From contig CBDCWO010000006.1 of NCBI GenBank assembly GCA_965223405.1, forward strand, positions 5,394,001 through 5,458,000: 64,000 nt of DNA, read 5' to 3'. Each line of letters starts with the position of its first letter. Positions within the stretch are counted from its first letter, which is position 1. The notes under the pieces are model-generated. The model did no database searches and had not been told where the DNA came from. It saw only the letters and a program-made list of their open reading frames with translations. Positions 8,829 through 17,855 of this stretch are shown piece after piece. The stretch is from CBDCWO01 sp965223405 (lineage in GTDB: Bacteria > Bacteroidota > Bacteroidia > Chitinophagales > Saprospiraceae). Position numbers and translations under genes: made by a program.

Positions 8829-11195
8829 ATGATTTCGAAAACTAAAGCTTCAGGTAATTACAGTAGCCAAAAGGCCAGATTGATCAATGAAGAGAAATTT
8901 GGTCCTTACACGTTTCCGTTTTCGGCCAAACTTTCCTTTGAACCGTTGATAAAGTTCTGGGAAAAAAAGGGTAAAAGTGAGGATATGGGGGAAGCTGTAT
9001 TTGCCCGTGAAATCCATCGAAGGCTAAATGATGCGCCCTCATTGCAAGAACCGATAGAAGATATTCGGATTCTCGATAAACATGATGAATTGGTGGAACT
9101 GCTACTCGCCGGAATGTTTCCAAGTGCGTTTCGCGAACAACAGTTGGGTTTTGCCATTCCACCATTTCTACTAAAGGGATTTTACTTTACACCTCGTTTG
9201 ACCGAGTTGTTGTTGTCTCAGGAAATCCGTTTTGGGTTTGGGGCAAATCCTATTCTTACCAAAGCGGTTTCTATAGCCAGAGCTTGTGCAGCCATATTAA
9301 ATAAATACTATGGACAAAAAATTGTGATCGACCCTCCGTTTAACTTTGTCATGAGGCCCAAAAATCAGGTGGTGGAACGGTATTATAAGTCTCAGCTGAA
9401 TTCTGATTTTGTTGTAGTCAAGCAATTGAAGCCATTGCCAGAAATCAGTCAGGGACAAATCAATAGATTATTAGGCAATATTTATGATACCAAGGCCTGG
9501 TTAGAGGTGGTTCCTCCGACGCATTTTGAATTTGAAGGGCTGGTATTTGCCCATTTGATTGATGTGACTGAGGAAGAAGCTGTTTCGAGAATTAAGCATC
9601 GATTGTTGGAAAATGATGCCTTGTTGGATCCTGGCAGTATCAATGAACTTCAACTACTGGCGCGGAATTATTTTGATATCCATGATTTGAAGTTAGGTGT
9701 AAAAGCTTTTGATTATCCATTCAAGAAAGAAATATCGGGGAAATACCAAATCGATCACAATATCCTTTCCCGCTCAGGCTCGGATATCTTGAGTGAAGAT
9801 CATTCCAGTTCGGTATATATGAAGTTATGTCGGGAAAATACCATTGTGATTGTTGAAGATCTTACATTGTATCATGATCCCACAGAAATCGAAGTAGATT
9901 TACTTAACTATGGAATACGGTCAATGATACTCGCACCTCTGAATGATGACAATGGAAGCATCATCGGATTTATAGAGTTGGGATCAGGAACTCCCAATGG
10001 GTTGAATGCCCTAAGCTTGATCAAAATGTCAGAGTTAATCCCGTTATTTGAAATTGCCGTTAAGAGAAGTAGAGAAGAAATCAAAAACAGAATTCAAGCG
10101 ATTATACGAGAAAACTATACGCATATCCATCCCAGCGTGGAATGGAAATTTATCCAGACCAGTTTTCAGTATTTGGAATTGGAGGAGAAAGGAGATATTC
10201 CATCCATCAAACCAATTCTATTCCGCCATGTTTATCCGTTGTTTGGAGAAGCGGATGTGGTTAATTCATCGGTATATCGGAACAATGCTATTCGTGAAGA
10301 TTATCTGGAAAATTTAGAATTGATTAGCAAGGTGTTTAAAACCTGTGCCAAAGAAATGGATTTTCCAATTATCAATCATTATCAGTATGAAATCAAAAGA
10401 TATCGAGACAAGTTGAACAAAGGGATTACCTCAAGTGATGAGGTAAGAGTTCTCAATTTTATCCGGAATGAAATTCATAAAATCCTACAACAGATTAAAG
10501 AAAATACACCCCGTTTAGAGAAAGTTTTGGACACCTACTTTGGAAAACTTGATCCTGAATACCAGATTGTATACAAGCAGCGGTTGGCCTATGAAGAAAG
10601 TATTTTTCAGATTAATGAAGTGATATCCAATATTTTGGAGAAGGAAGACGAGCGTGCTCAAAATATGATCCCACATTATTTTGAAAAACACAAGACTGAT
10701 GGCCTGGAATTTGACATTTACGTAGGCCAATCCATATTGCGAGAAGGTACTTTTACCGATATTCACCTGAAGAATTTGAGGTTGTGGCAAATTACTACTT
10801 TATGTGAAATTACTCGTGCTGTCAGAAGCTTGAAAGCCTCTTTGTCTTGTCCAATGGAGACCGCCCAGTTAATTCTGGTATATAGCAATGCTATAAACAT
10901 TCGTTTCCGAACCGATGAAAAAAGATTCGACTTAGATGATGATCACAATGTAGATTATGAAATTATTAAGAAAAGAGTAGACAAAGCTAATATTGCCGGG
11001 TCGGAGGAAAGGATTCGCAAACCTGGGCACATTACCATCGTATATACACAAGATTCTGATCGTGCAGAATACCTAGATTATCTACGATTTTTAATCAAGA
11101 ATAAATTTGTGGATCCCGATATCGAACATCTAAATGTTCAAAAACTACAAGGAGTAGAAGGATTAAAAGCCATCCGGGTTCAGGTTTTGGATTAG
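8829..11195 (+). CDS. Large GAF-domain-containing protein, 788 aa
   Basis: This is a soluble protein with no signal or membrane segment. Residues about 290-425 read as a GAF-like sensory domain: SSSVYMKLCRENTIVIVEDL, then a strand IRSMILAPLND followed by SIIGFIELGSGTPNG. The N-terminal 270 residues and the C-terminal 360 residues match no domain I know. The C-terminal half is long, helical and charged, without a histidine kinase, GGDEF or sigma-54 domain. Output therefore cannot be named; a regulator or scaffold responding to a ligand bound by GAF is an inference. It follows the 183-aa gene by 35 bases. Confidence 0.68.
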   Translation: MISKTKASGNYSSQKARLINEEKFGPYTFPFSAKLSFEPLIKFWEKKGKSEDMGEAVFAREIHRRLNDAPSLQEPIEDIRILDKHDELVELLLAGMFPSAFREQQLGFAIPPFLLKGFYFTPRLTELLLSQEIRFGFGANPILTKAVSIARACAAILNKYYGQKIVIDPPFNFVMRPKNQVVERYYKSQLNSDFVVVKQLKPLPEISQGQINRLLGNIYDTKAWLEVVPPTHFEFEGLVFAHLIDVTEEEAVSRIKHRLLENDALLDPGSINELQLLARNYFDIHDLKLGVKAFDYPFKKEISGKYQIDHNILSRSGSDILSEDHSSSVYMKLCRENTIVIVEDLTLYHDPTEIEVDLLNYGIRSMILAPLNDDNGSIIGFIELGSGTPNGLNALSLIKMSELIPLFEIAVKRSREEIKNRIQAIIRENYTHIHPSVEWKFIQTSFQYLELEEKGDIPSIKPILFRHVYPLFGEADVVNSSVYRNNAIREDYLENLELISKVFKTCAKEMDFPIINHYQYEIKRYRDKLNKGITSSDEVRVLNFIRNEIHKILQQIKENTPRLEKVLDTYFGKLDPEYQIVYKQRLAYEESIFQINEVISNILEKEDERAQNMIPHYFEKHKTDGLEFDIYVGQSILREGTFTDIHLKNLRLWQITTLCEITRAVRSLKASLSCPMETAQLILVYSNAINIRFRTDEKRFDLDDDHNVDYEIIKKRVDKANIAGSEERIRKPGHITIVYTQDSDRAEYLDYLRFLIKNKFVDPDIEHLNVQKLQGVEGLKAIRVQVLD

Positions 11196-11657
11196 ATCCT
11201 TTTGGAGGCTTAATAGGATCTTATTATTTAGGTTCTCCTATCATTTTAGTGGATCTGACTTCTGTGAAGGCATTTGTGAACTTATAAAAATGAACAATTT
11301 TCTTTAGGTAAACAATTCATATAAAGAAGTCGTTTAAGAACTATCTTCAACTCTGCGCACAAAGCATTGTGCTCGTTGGACTTCTGCTTCCTGCCGGCCA
11401 CAGGCTGGTTTTTCGTGTCGTCCGTGAGTGTAAGAGCTACTCTGCAGAGGCGCTGGTCCATTTATTCATTCCTGCTTAGTGTTTCTTTGTGCTCTAAGTG
11501 GTTCATATTTTCCGTTTAATTCATAGTAGAACCATTATTTCAGTTTGACTGTAATTTCTATATTAGGTACGTGAAGGTTTGAAAGGAATTTAGAGTTCAC
11601 ATTAGGCGAGGTAAATATCCATGTATTTTGAGGTTAATGTTTTTCTTCACCATCCCG
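11196..11657. other. Intergenic with a more GC-rich, repeat-like patch
   Basis: There is no credible gene here. Bases about 11345-11470 are visibly richer in G and C than the surroundings and contain CTGCCGGCCACAGGCTGG and an AGAGCTACTCTGCAGAGG motif. The patch may be a decayed insertion or a dispersed intergenic repeat; nothing in the window matches it at length. Confidence 0.4.
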
Positions 11658-12674
11658 CTAGGATTTTGCATTCAGAATTTGATGTACGCTGATCTTATCC
11701 TCTTTTTCCAAAAATTTCCAAAACTGATTTAGATAACTTTTCAGATATCTTTTTGAGGCCTTACTTAAATAGGGGCTTGAATCAAGTAGGAGGGTAGCCT
11801 CTTCTTTTTTGGATAAAAAATCTTTGCGCACTTCATCAAAATAAGGGAGACATACTTCCGGACCCATGAAAATGCGATCTCTGACGGTATGTGCTGGTAA
11901 ATTGGGATTGGCAATGGCATAACTTGCGTTAATCATACCTGCAAAATCAAAGTCATATCCGATACAAATCTTTTCGCTATTTTCAAGTTGAAACAGTTTT
12001 ACATTTCGTAGATTCAGGGGATCCCAGTCATCATTTCCTACCATAAAGTTGAGCAGTGCAGTTTCCATCAATTTCCGATGATTGTAACTATCAAATCCGG
12101 TTTGAAACTCATCAATAGACTTGGCATTTAATCTCTTGGCTAACTCCTTTTCACTTTCAATGATAAATCCTTTACGAATCATTACCAACGTATCATCATG
12201 ATAGTGATAAACCAGATGGACCAGATGGGTTTGAAAACTTTCCGGGGTCATAAGTTGTACCAACTCATAGGAAAATTTTTCCCGGGAAATATAGTCATCG
12301 GCCATTTCATCTTCGGAACAATGGGTCACCAGTTTGTATTCATCGTGTTTCCGGATCATTCCGATTTTCTCCAGATCTCCTTTCTTGAAATTTAACTTTA
12401 AAGGAGGAAAATCACACACTCGCCTGCGATATTTACCGCGGATGGATAGTTTTCCTTTCAAATTTTTAATACCCTTTTGGGGGATCTCCAATACAAATGG
12501 AGCTGTGGTATCAACATACTTATTGTTTGCAAGAAATTCCAGATCGGAATACAAGTGTAGCGTATCTATTTGTTGATCAACCAAATAGTTAAAAAAGCTA
12601 ACTTGTGAATTGACTGTCGTAATATTAAATAAGAAATATAGGGATAGGCTGTGTAATAAAAAGTTCTTCATCAT
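11658..12674 (-). CDS. Secreted protein with CotH-like kinase-fold features
   Basis: This 338-aa protein has an N-terminal signal (about residues 1-23, ending NSQ). The pattern KLSIRGKYRRRVCDFPPLKL recalls the RG...R..PK entry motif of CotH spore-coat kinases. NFMVGNDDWDPLNLRNVKLF followed by IGYDFDFAGM recalls a kinase catalytic loop (D...N) and a metal-binding D motif. This is a distant resemblance read by eye, and CotH assignment is inference. It is probably exported to the periplasm or surface. It stands alone on the minus strand, downstream of the small TonB-C-like gene but separated from it by a terminator. Confidence 0.55.
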   Translation of the reverse strand: MMKNFLLHSLSLYFLFNITTVNSQVSFFNYLVDQQIDTLHLYSDLEFLANNKYVDTTAPFVLEIPQKGIKNLKGKLSIRGKYRRRVCDFPPLKLNFKKGDLEKIGMIRKHDEYKLVTHCSEDEMADDYISREKFSYELVQLMTPESFQTHLVHLVYHYHDDTLVMIRKGFIIESEKELAKRLNAKSIDEFQTGFDSYNHRKLMETALLNFMVGNDDWDPLNLRNVKLFQLENSEKICIGYDFDFAGMINASYAIANPNLPAHTVRDRIFMGPEVCLPYFDEVRKDFLSKKEEATLLLDSSPYLSKASKRYLKSYLNQFWKFLEKEDKISVHQILNAKS

Positions 12675-12745
12675 TTATTAAAGTTAATTAAATAATTGCA
12701 GCCTTCAACAATGGATAATCAAAAAATGAATCAAATAGTTCCGAA

Positions 12746-12784
12746 TTAAAAAAGTGACCTAGGTTGTCAAATACCTGGTCACTT
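12746..12784 (-). terminator. Rho-independent terminator for the 117-aa gene
   Basis: AAGTGACCTAGGT (12752-12764) pairs with ACCTGGTCACTT (12773-12784), with one bulged base. On the minus strand it is followed by a T run (plus-strand A run 12748-12753). It ends the transcript from 12818-13171. Confidence 0.8.
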
Positions 12785-12817
12785 AAATATTAAAAATCTG
12801 ATTGTATATGCTCTTTG

Positions 12818-13171
12818 CTACTTGATTTTAAATGTAATCGGCATGGAATAAGTCTTTTTGATCTGTAGATTCTTGGTTTTCAAAACCCGGTCATCCAACC
12901 TGGCTTCGATATATTCTTTGAGCCGATCATTTCGGGTACTGACTTCAACGACTTTCAGCTCATTTTTAGAATTGATAACGAAGTAGATCATCGCCTTTCG
13001 ACTATCGCTTGGCTTGATCTTCAAATTGGGATGTTTTAGCATTTTGACAATTTCCAATTTCAACTTTTCATTGACTGAAGGCTTTGGATTGTCACCGATA
13101 CCGTTGGCAAACACTGGAGCTACTATACAAGCACAACATAGTGCCAGCACAAAAGATTTGATCGTTTTCAT
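12818..13171 (-). CDS. Small exported protein with a TonB-C-like domain
   Basis: This 117-aa protein has a clear signal peptide (residues 1-22, VLALCCACIVAPVFA). The rest, with KAMIYFVINSKNELKVVEVS, then EYIEARLDDRVLK and a final MPITFKIK, follows the strand-helix-strand pattern of TonB C-terminal domains. There is no membrane anchor or proline-rich spacer, so it is not a full TonB. Such stand-alone domains are frequent in Bacteroidota; their role is unclear. A strong terminator follows. Confidence 0.6.
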   Translation of the reverse strand: MKTIKSFVLALCCACIVAPVFANGIGDNPKPSVNEKLKLEIVKMLKHPNLKIKPSDSRKAMIYFVINSKNELKVVEVSTRNDRLKEYIEARLDDRVLKTKNLQIKKTYSMPITFKIK

Positions 13172-13501
13172 TTTATTGTAAGGTTTAGTGAATTAATCAA
13201 TCGATTCAATTCGCTAACCGCTAAAAAAGTAGAGTTTTTGCTAAACCAATTTCAATTTTTAGAAAAAATGGAAATCTAAACTTGGTGAGATTACGCTTTC
13301 AATACAATTTAAAGACGTCGCTTTTGCTATAAATGTTGCAACACATCCAAATTTTAACATATTAAAATTAAAATACATGTTAAAAACGGAGAAAGTTGGC
13401 GCGAATAGGTATACAATGAGTGAACATTTCACTAAAGTGGATACCATGGTGCGTTACCAATGATGATTGTCAAACAATATGAATCTAGCCGACCTTTTCG
13501 T
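13172..13501. other. Intergenic, nothing recognised
   Basis: The gap lies between the aminotransferase stop and the 117-aa gene start. A 62-codon frame here has no protein-like character. No terminator-like hairpin was seen after the aminotransferase stop. Confidence 0.45.
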
Positions 13502-14575
13502 TTAAGCAGTTACTGGAACTTCAAGTGGAACTATCCAACCGAATGTATCCTTAACTTTTGCGCTTCTTAAATCGTTGATCGCATTTTTCAATTTGGTCGA
13601 CATATCCCAATTCGCGCTGCTAAATTCCATATGAAAATCACGATGGCTAATTTTGCTAACGGTGGCGGCCACTGCAGCTGTTCCGGCACCAAAGACTTCG
13701 ATCAATTCACCATCCAGATAGGCTTGTTTTACCTCATCGATGGTAATTGGTCTTTCCTCAATTGGAATCTTCCAATTCTGCAAAAGGTGGATAAAGGAAT
13801 CTCTGGTAATTCCATGTAAAATGGCCCCGTCGGTGGCAGGAGTGACTACTTTGTCCTTAAATACGAAAAATAAATTCATTGTCCCTACTTCTTGGATGTG
13901 TTTGAATTCGTGGGCATCCATCCAGATTACCTGATCGTATCCTTTTTCCTGGGCAATTTTTGCAGGAAGCAAAGATGCGGCATAATTACCGGCCGTCTTA
14001 GCCTCTCCGGTTCCTCCATTGACCGCTCTTACATATTTCTCTTCTACTAAAAGTTTTACTGGCTTGGCATAGTAGGGTCCAACCGGAAGCGTAATGATTA
14101 TGAATTTATAACTATTAGAAGGTGTGACTCCGATATACTCATCAGTAGCAAACATGATGGGACGGATATATAACGCGCTTCCTTCAGCTTCAGGGATCCA
14201 GTCTTTTTCAATTCCAACCAGTGCTTTAATGGCCTGGATAAACAAATCTTCCGGAATTTCTGGCATACACATCCGGCGTGCAGAACGATTCAGTCTTTTT
14301 GCATGCATTTCCGGACGAAACAAAAGCGGAATACCATCACTATTTGCAGAGGCTTTCATGCCTTCAAAAATAGATTGACCGTAATGTAACGCCAGATTGG
14401 TTGGATGCATAGGTAGATCATAAATTGGGACAATCCTAATATTAGTCCAATTTCCATCCACATAATCGGCTTCAAACATGTGGTCGGTACAAATTTTTCC
14501 GAAAGGAAGATTGTTAAAATCAATTGATGATCGTTTTGACTTTTCCGTTTGTGTAATTTGGATATTATAGGGCAT
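13502..14575 (-). CDS. ilvE: Branched-chain amino acid aminotransferase
   Basis: IlvE interconverts Leu, Ile and Val with their 2-oxo acids using PLP (fold type IV). The Schiff-base lysine is Lys193 from the ATG in GGTGEAKTAGNYAASLLPAK. Also visible are HYGQSIFEGMKA near the N-terminus and the phosphate-binding FGAGTAAVAA near residue 300. At 357 aa it has the length of the long, eukaryote-like BCAT group. The frame opens at a TTG (14593), but the ATG at 14575 (MPYNIQITQ) is the better start. No other branched-chain genes are adjacent. Confidence 0.94.
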   Translation of the reverse strand: MPYNIQITQTEKSKRSSIDFNNLPFGKICTDHMFEADYVDGNWTNIRIVPIYDLPMHPTNLALHYGQSIFEGMKASANSDGIPLLFRPEMHAKRLNRSARRMCMPEIPEDLFIQAIKALVGIEKDWIPEAEGSALYIRPIMFATDEYIGVTPSNSYKFIIITLPVGPYYAKPVKLLVEEKYVRAVNGGTGEAKTAGNYAASLLPAKIAQEKGYDQVIWMDAHEFKHIQEVGTMNLFFVFKDKVVTPATDGAILHGITRDSFIHLLQNWKIPIEERPITIDEVKQAYLDGELIEVFGAGTAAVAATVSKISHRDFHMEFSSANWDMSTKLKNAINDLRSAKVKDTFGWIVPLEVPVTA

Positions 14576-14731
14576 ATTTCTAATTTTAAACAAAGTTAAC
14601 CAATTCCCAAATGTTTTGCAATTCAGAGTTAATGACCAAATAAAACGAAATTAATTTTGCATTATTAAGTTTTACAAAACATTATTTTATCTAGCAGGGA
14701 TGTAATTACATATTTTATTGCTTATTGACAT

Positions 14732-15160
14732 ATGACATTTTCACTAACTTATATATCCCCACAGAATAGTGATCTTCAGGAATATCCTATTGATATTAAC
14801 GATATTAAATCCGTATTGGTTGTGTTGAATGAGAAAGATCATACTCGCGAGAATTCAGACCTGCTCAGCAAGATATTTAACGCCATAAATTTGGATGAAA
14901 ATAAGGATGTAACTAAAATTTGTTTATCTGAAATTCAATATGTTCATGAGCTTGCCTGGAAAGTGATTTCCGGGAAAAAAATTATTGCCTTTGGTGTTGA
15001 ACCAGAAGTATTGTCATTACACATAGTTACACATTATTATCATCCCCTGACGATTGGATCTCACACTTATCTTTTTGCGCATCATTTGTCTGACCTCAAT
15101 AAGGAGCGTAAAGTAAAGCTTTGGTCCTCACTAAAACAGTGGTTTCATGTCCAGACCTAA
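14732..15160 (+). CDS. Small protein resembling DNA polymerase III psi (HolD-like)
   Basis: This 142-aa protein overlaps rdgB by 14 bases and is probably co-translated with it. It has a hydrophobic strand KSVLVVLNE, a helix DLLSKIFNAINL, a core strand KKIIAFGVEPEVLSL, then HPLTIGSHTYLFAHHLSDL and a final KLWSSLKQWF. The same order (a PLxLxG strand, SPxLxDL helix and a closing helix with LW) is what I recall of the C-terminal part of E. coli HolD, the psi subunit of the clamp loader. The similarity is by eye only and identity would be low. Without it this is a hypothetical protein. It has no signal or membrane segment. Confidence 0.55.
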   Translation: MTFSLTYISPQNSDLQEYPIDINDIKSVLVVLNEKDHTRENSDLLSKIFNAINLDENKDVTKICLSEIQYVHELAWKVISGKKIIAFGVEPEVLSLHIVTHYYHPLTIGSHTYLFAHHLSDLNKERKVKLWSSLKQWFHVQT

Positions 15161-15734
15161 ACAAATTATTTTTGCGACTCACAATCCCCACAAGGTTAAA
15201 GAGATCAGAAAACTTATTTCATCCAATATTCAGATACGTAGCCTAGTGGATTTGGAATATCATGCTGAAATTGCAGAGACAGGAGCCACTCTTGAAGAAA
15301 ACGCAGAAATCAAAGCCAAGACCATCTATGAGGTATTCCAAGTGCCTGTATTTGCCGAAGATACCGGATTGGAAGTGGCGTCTTTGGGAGGAAGACCGGG
15401 TGTACGGTCAGCCCGCTATGCAGGCGAGGAACGAGATGCTCACGCCAATATGGATCTGATACTCTCTCAGTTACAAGAATCCACAGACCGAAAGGCTCGT
15501 TTTAGAACCGTAATCGCTTATATTGATAAAAAGGGGACCCATCTTTTTGAAGGGATCGTTAAGGGGACCATACTTTTAGAAAAAAGAGGATCGTATGGAT
15601 TTGGCTATGACCCGATTTTTCAACCTTGGGGCAAGTCTAATTCGTTTGCGCAAATGACGGATGAAGAAAAAAATCAGATATCTCATCGGGCTAGGGCGAT
15701 GCAAAGATTTCTTTCCTGGATCGAAAAGAATTGA
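15147..15734 (+). CDS. rdgB: Non-canonical purine NTP pyrophosphatase (RdgB/HAM1)
   Basis: RdgB hydrolyses dITP, XTP and ITP to the monophosphates and keeps deaminated purines out of DNA. The start IIFATHNPHKVKEIR is the family signature (T-H-N-x-x-K). FAEDTGLEVASLGGRPGV carries the catalytic acid and GSYGFGYDPIFQP is the substrate-binding block, followed by KNQISHRARAM. The protein is 195 aa, the normal length. It overlaps the end of the putative psi-like gene and faces the prenyltransferase gene. Confidence 0.95.
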   Translation: MSRPKQIIFATHNPHKVKEIRKLISSNIQIRSLVDLEYHAEIAETGATLEENAEIKAKTIYEVFQVPVFAEDTGLEVASLGGRPGVRSARYAGEERDAHANMDLILSQLQESTDRKARFRTVIAYIDKKGTHLFEGIVKGTILLEKRGSYGFGYDPIFQPWGKSNSFAQMTDEEKNQISHRARAMQRFLSWIEKN

Positions 15735-15737
15735 TCA

Positions 15738-16607
15738 CTACCAGAAGAAATCTAAGATTAGGCAAGTACCAAAAATGACAGAAGCAAACCCATTAAAGGT
15801 AAAAAAAGCCAAATTGACACGGCTCAAATCTTCAGGACTAACTACCAAATGCTGATAAATCAACATGATAATAAATATTCCAGCTCCGATCCAATGTAAA
15901 TAGACCAATTCGTCATAATTGGATGCCAGCAAAAAACCGGCAAGTACCATTAAAAAGATACATATCAGGTGCAGGATTGTAGACAGTCTGAGTGCATTGG
16001 TTTTACCCATTCTTACCGGGATCGAATGCAATCCCTGATGTGTATCAAATTGGACATCCTGCATAGCGTATATGATATCAAATCCTGCCACCCATAACAG
16101 GACGACTACGCCATATAAAATGGGTATCCAACTAAAATATCCGGTTACAGCGAGGTAAGCTCCTATGGGAGCTAAGGACAGCCCCAATCCCAACACAAAA
16201 TGGGATAAAAAAGTAAACCTTTTGGTGAAACTATATCCCATGATAACCGCTAGGGCGACTGGAGATAACAGAAAACAAAGTATATTGATGAAAAAAGTGC
16301 AAAGGATAAATCCCAATACATTTAATCCAATAAACCACTTAGCTGACCTTGTGGTAATCAATCCTGAAGGAATTTCTCTCATTTTGGTACGGGGATTTAC
16401 CAAATCAATATTCCGGTCTATCAGCCGGTTGAAGGCCATGGCGGTATTTCTGGCAAATACCATACACGCTAGAATCAACAATAAGGTCAGCACAGGAAAT
16501 GAATCTGATCCCCGATCATAAACACCGATAAAAAACCCTACCAGTGCAAAAGGAAGTGCAAATATGGTGTGGCTGATTTTGACAAGTGATAAGAAATTTT
16601 TGATCAT
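15738..16607 (-). CDS. UbiA-family prenyltransferase (4-hydroxybenzoate / MqnP-type)
   Basis: This integral membrane protein of 289 aa has about eight or nine helices. The first Asp-rich motif is AFNRLIDRNIDLVNPRTKMR and the second is the YAMQDVQFDTHQG block. The N-terminus SLVKISHTIFALPFA is typical of UbiA-like enzymes. The form NPRT...REIPSG is common in MqnP, the prenyltransferase of the futalosine menaquinone route, although generic annotation would be 4-hydroxybenzoate polyprenyltransferase; which route applies is inference. The frame opens at a TTG at 16637, but that codon lies inside the terminator hairpin of the upstream gene, so the ATG at 16607 is chosen. Confidence 0.88.
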   Translation of the reverse strand: MIKNFLSLVKISHTIFALPFALVGFFIGVYDRGSDSFPVLTLLLILACMVFARNTAMAFNRLIDRNIDLVNPRTKMREIPSGLITTRSAKWFIGLNVLGFILCTFFINILCFLLSPVALAVIMGYSFTKRFTFLSHFVLGLGLSLAPIGAYLAVTGYFSWIPILYGVVVLLWVAGFDIIYAMQDVQFDTHQGLHSIPVRMGKTNALRLSTILHLICIFLMVLAGFLLASNYDELVYLHWIGAGIFIIMLIYQHLVVSPEDLSRVNLAFFTFNGFASVIFGTCLILDFFW

Positions 16608-16617
16608 GGCAATACAA

Positions 16618-16656
16618 ACAAAAGAAAAAGCCTGCAAGTATTCAAACTTACAGGCT
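16618..16656 (-). terminator. Terminator of the DUF1573 lipoprotein gene
   Basis: AGCCTGCAAGT (16629-16639) pairs with ACTTACAGGCT (16646-16656) with one mismatch, giving a 6-base loop. On the minus strand a T-rich run follows (plus-strand 16618-16628). It separates the DUF1573 gene from the prenyltransferase gene. Confidence 0.8.
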
Positions 16657-16679
16657 GTGATTTCAATTTGTTAATCGGA

Positions 16680-17186
16680 TTAACTAGCTTTTTTTACTAC
16701 TTCCCCTTTCAAAACCACTTTGGTTTGAGCAGGATTGGTATTTGCTGTTACTGTAACAGGTTTATTTTGACTACCAGTTCTACCACGGCTATTAAATTCT
16801 ACGGATATTTGTCCAATTTCTCCGGGGGCCACTGGCTCGGTTGGTTTCTTAGGTACGGTGCAACCACAGGTGGCTTTGGCATCTGTTACGATCAAAGGCT
16901 CGGATCCCGTATTTTTAAATTTAAAAACATGAGTCACAATTTCTCCATCTTCAACGGTGCCAAAATCAAATTCCTCTTCCAACCATTGTATGGAAGTCGT
17001 GGGACCGGTAGGAATCGCGGGTGTATTGGGAGTAGTGATAGGGGCTACTTCAGAGGCATTATTCGCATCGGCAGCAGTTGCTTGTAAACTTTCTCTGGCA
17101 GCGTCACGAGAATCTCCTGAATCACTGGCGCACGAGGTTAAAAACAAGCCGGCTCCTAAAAAGAAAAGCAAAACTAAATTCTTCAT
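16680..17186 (-). CDS. DUF1573 lipoprotein
   Basis: This 168-aa protein has a lipoprotein signal (LFLTSC, lipid Cys near residue 20), then a Ser/Ala/Pro/Thr-rich spacer to about residue 60. The DUF1573 domain follows: EFDFGTVEDGEIVTHVFKF, TGSEPLIV, the hallmark ATCGCTVP, and PGEIGQISVEFNSRGRTG. DUF1573 proteins are very common in Bacteroidota envelopes and have an Ig-like fold; their function is not established. A good terminator follows. Confidence 0.9.
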   Translation of the reverse strand: MKNLVLLFFLGAGLFLTSCASDSGDSRDAARESLQATAADANNASEVAPITTPNTPAIPTGPTTSIQWLEEEFDFGTVEDGEIVTHVFKFKNTGSEPLIVTDAKATCGCTVPKKPTEPVAPGEIGQISVEFNSRGRTGSQNKPVTVTANTNPAQTKVVLKGEVVKKAS

Positions 17187-17443
17187 ACGTATTTATTTTT
17201 TGGTTTTATCAATGTTAGATTTCAACAATTACTGATTTGTATTTTTCAATTATATAAAAGTATTCAAATCGAAAATATTGTACAAAACCATATTATTGCA
17301 TAAATCTGTAATATATACAATACAAAAATAATACCTACCCTAGGTAACCCCAGTTAATGAACCGCCAAGGTTTGTTAATGATTAGTTAACGAGAATTTCT
17401 CCTCCTGTTACTTAAATATTGTGGATGGCATAAGATTATTGAA

Positions 17444-17836
17444 TCATCTTTCGGACCGTAACAACCAGGTTTTGGTCAGTATATCCTGGATGGGGATAAC
17501 CTTAAATGATGAATCTACAAGATAATATGTAGGCACTGAAGCACTTGAAATCACTTTTCCTTTAACTTTAAGGGATTTTGATGCCAACTTAGTAAATGGA
17601 TTTTTTTCATCCCATCCCATATAAAGATGAATACCCATCTAGGAATGCTTGGATAAAAATTCGTCCCATTCTTGATAGTCTCGATCAATACTCATGGTGA
17701 CGACTATAAAATCTTCATGATTGATTATTTGCAACAGCTTATCTAAATAATGGTGTTGTTTCCGGCATAGTCTACACCAGGTAGACCAACAGTCAATTAT
17801 AAACTTTTCTATAGGTATCAGCCATATTTGAACAAT
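17444..17836 (-). pseudogene. C-terminal part of a broken thioredoxin/TlpA-like gene
   Basis: Reading the minus strand down from 17836 gives IEKFIIDCWSTWCRLCRKQ, a thioredoxin active site (CRLC), then DFIVVTMSIDRDYQEWDEFL. An in-frame TAG at 17639-17641 interrupts it, and the same frame continues with MGIHLYMGWDEKNPF and SASVPTYYLVDSSFKVIP, the usual second half of a TlpA/AhpC-type fold. There is another in-frame stop upstream (17837-17839) and no start. The 5' part seems to lie beyond the repeat-flanked insertion at 17856-19115. It is clearly inactive. Confidence 0.7.
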
Positions 17837-17855
17837 CTAAACTTTGATGATAATA

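Noticed and set aside
13259..13447. 62-codon minus-strand frame in the gap before the aminotransferase
   Set aside because: No conserved pattern, low-complexity hydrophobic start and no linked gene.
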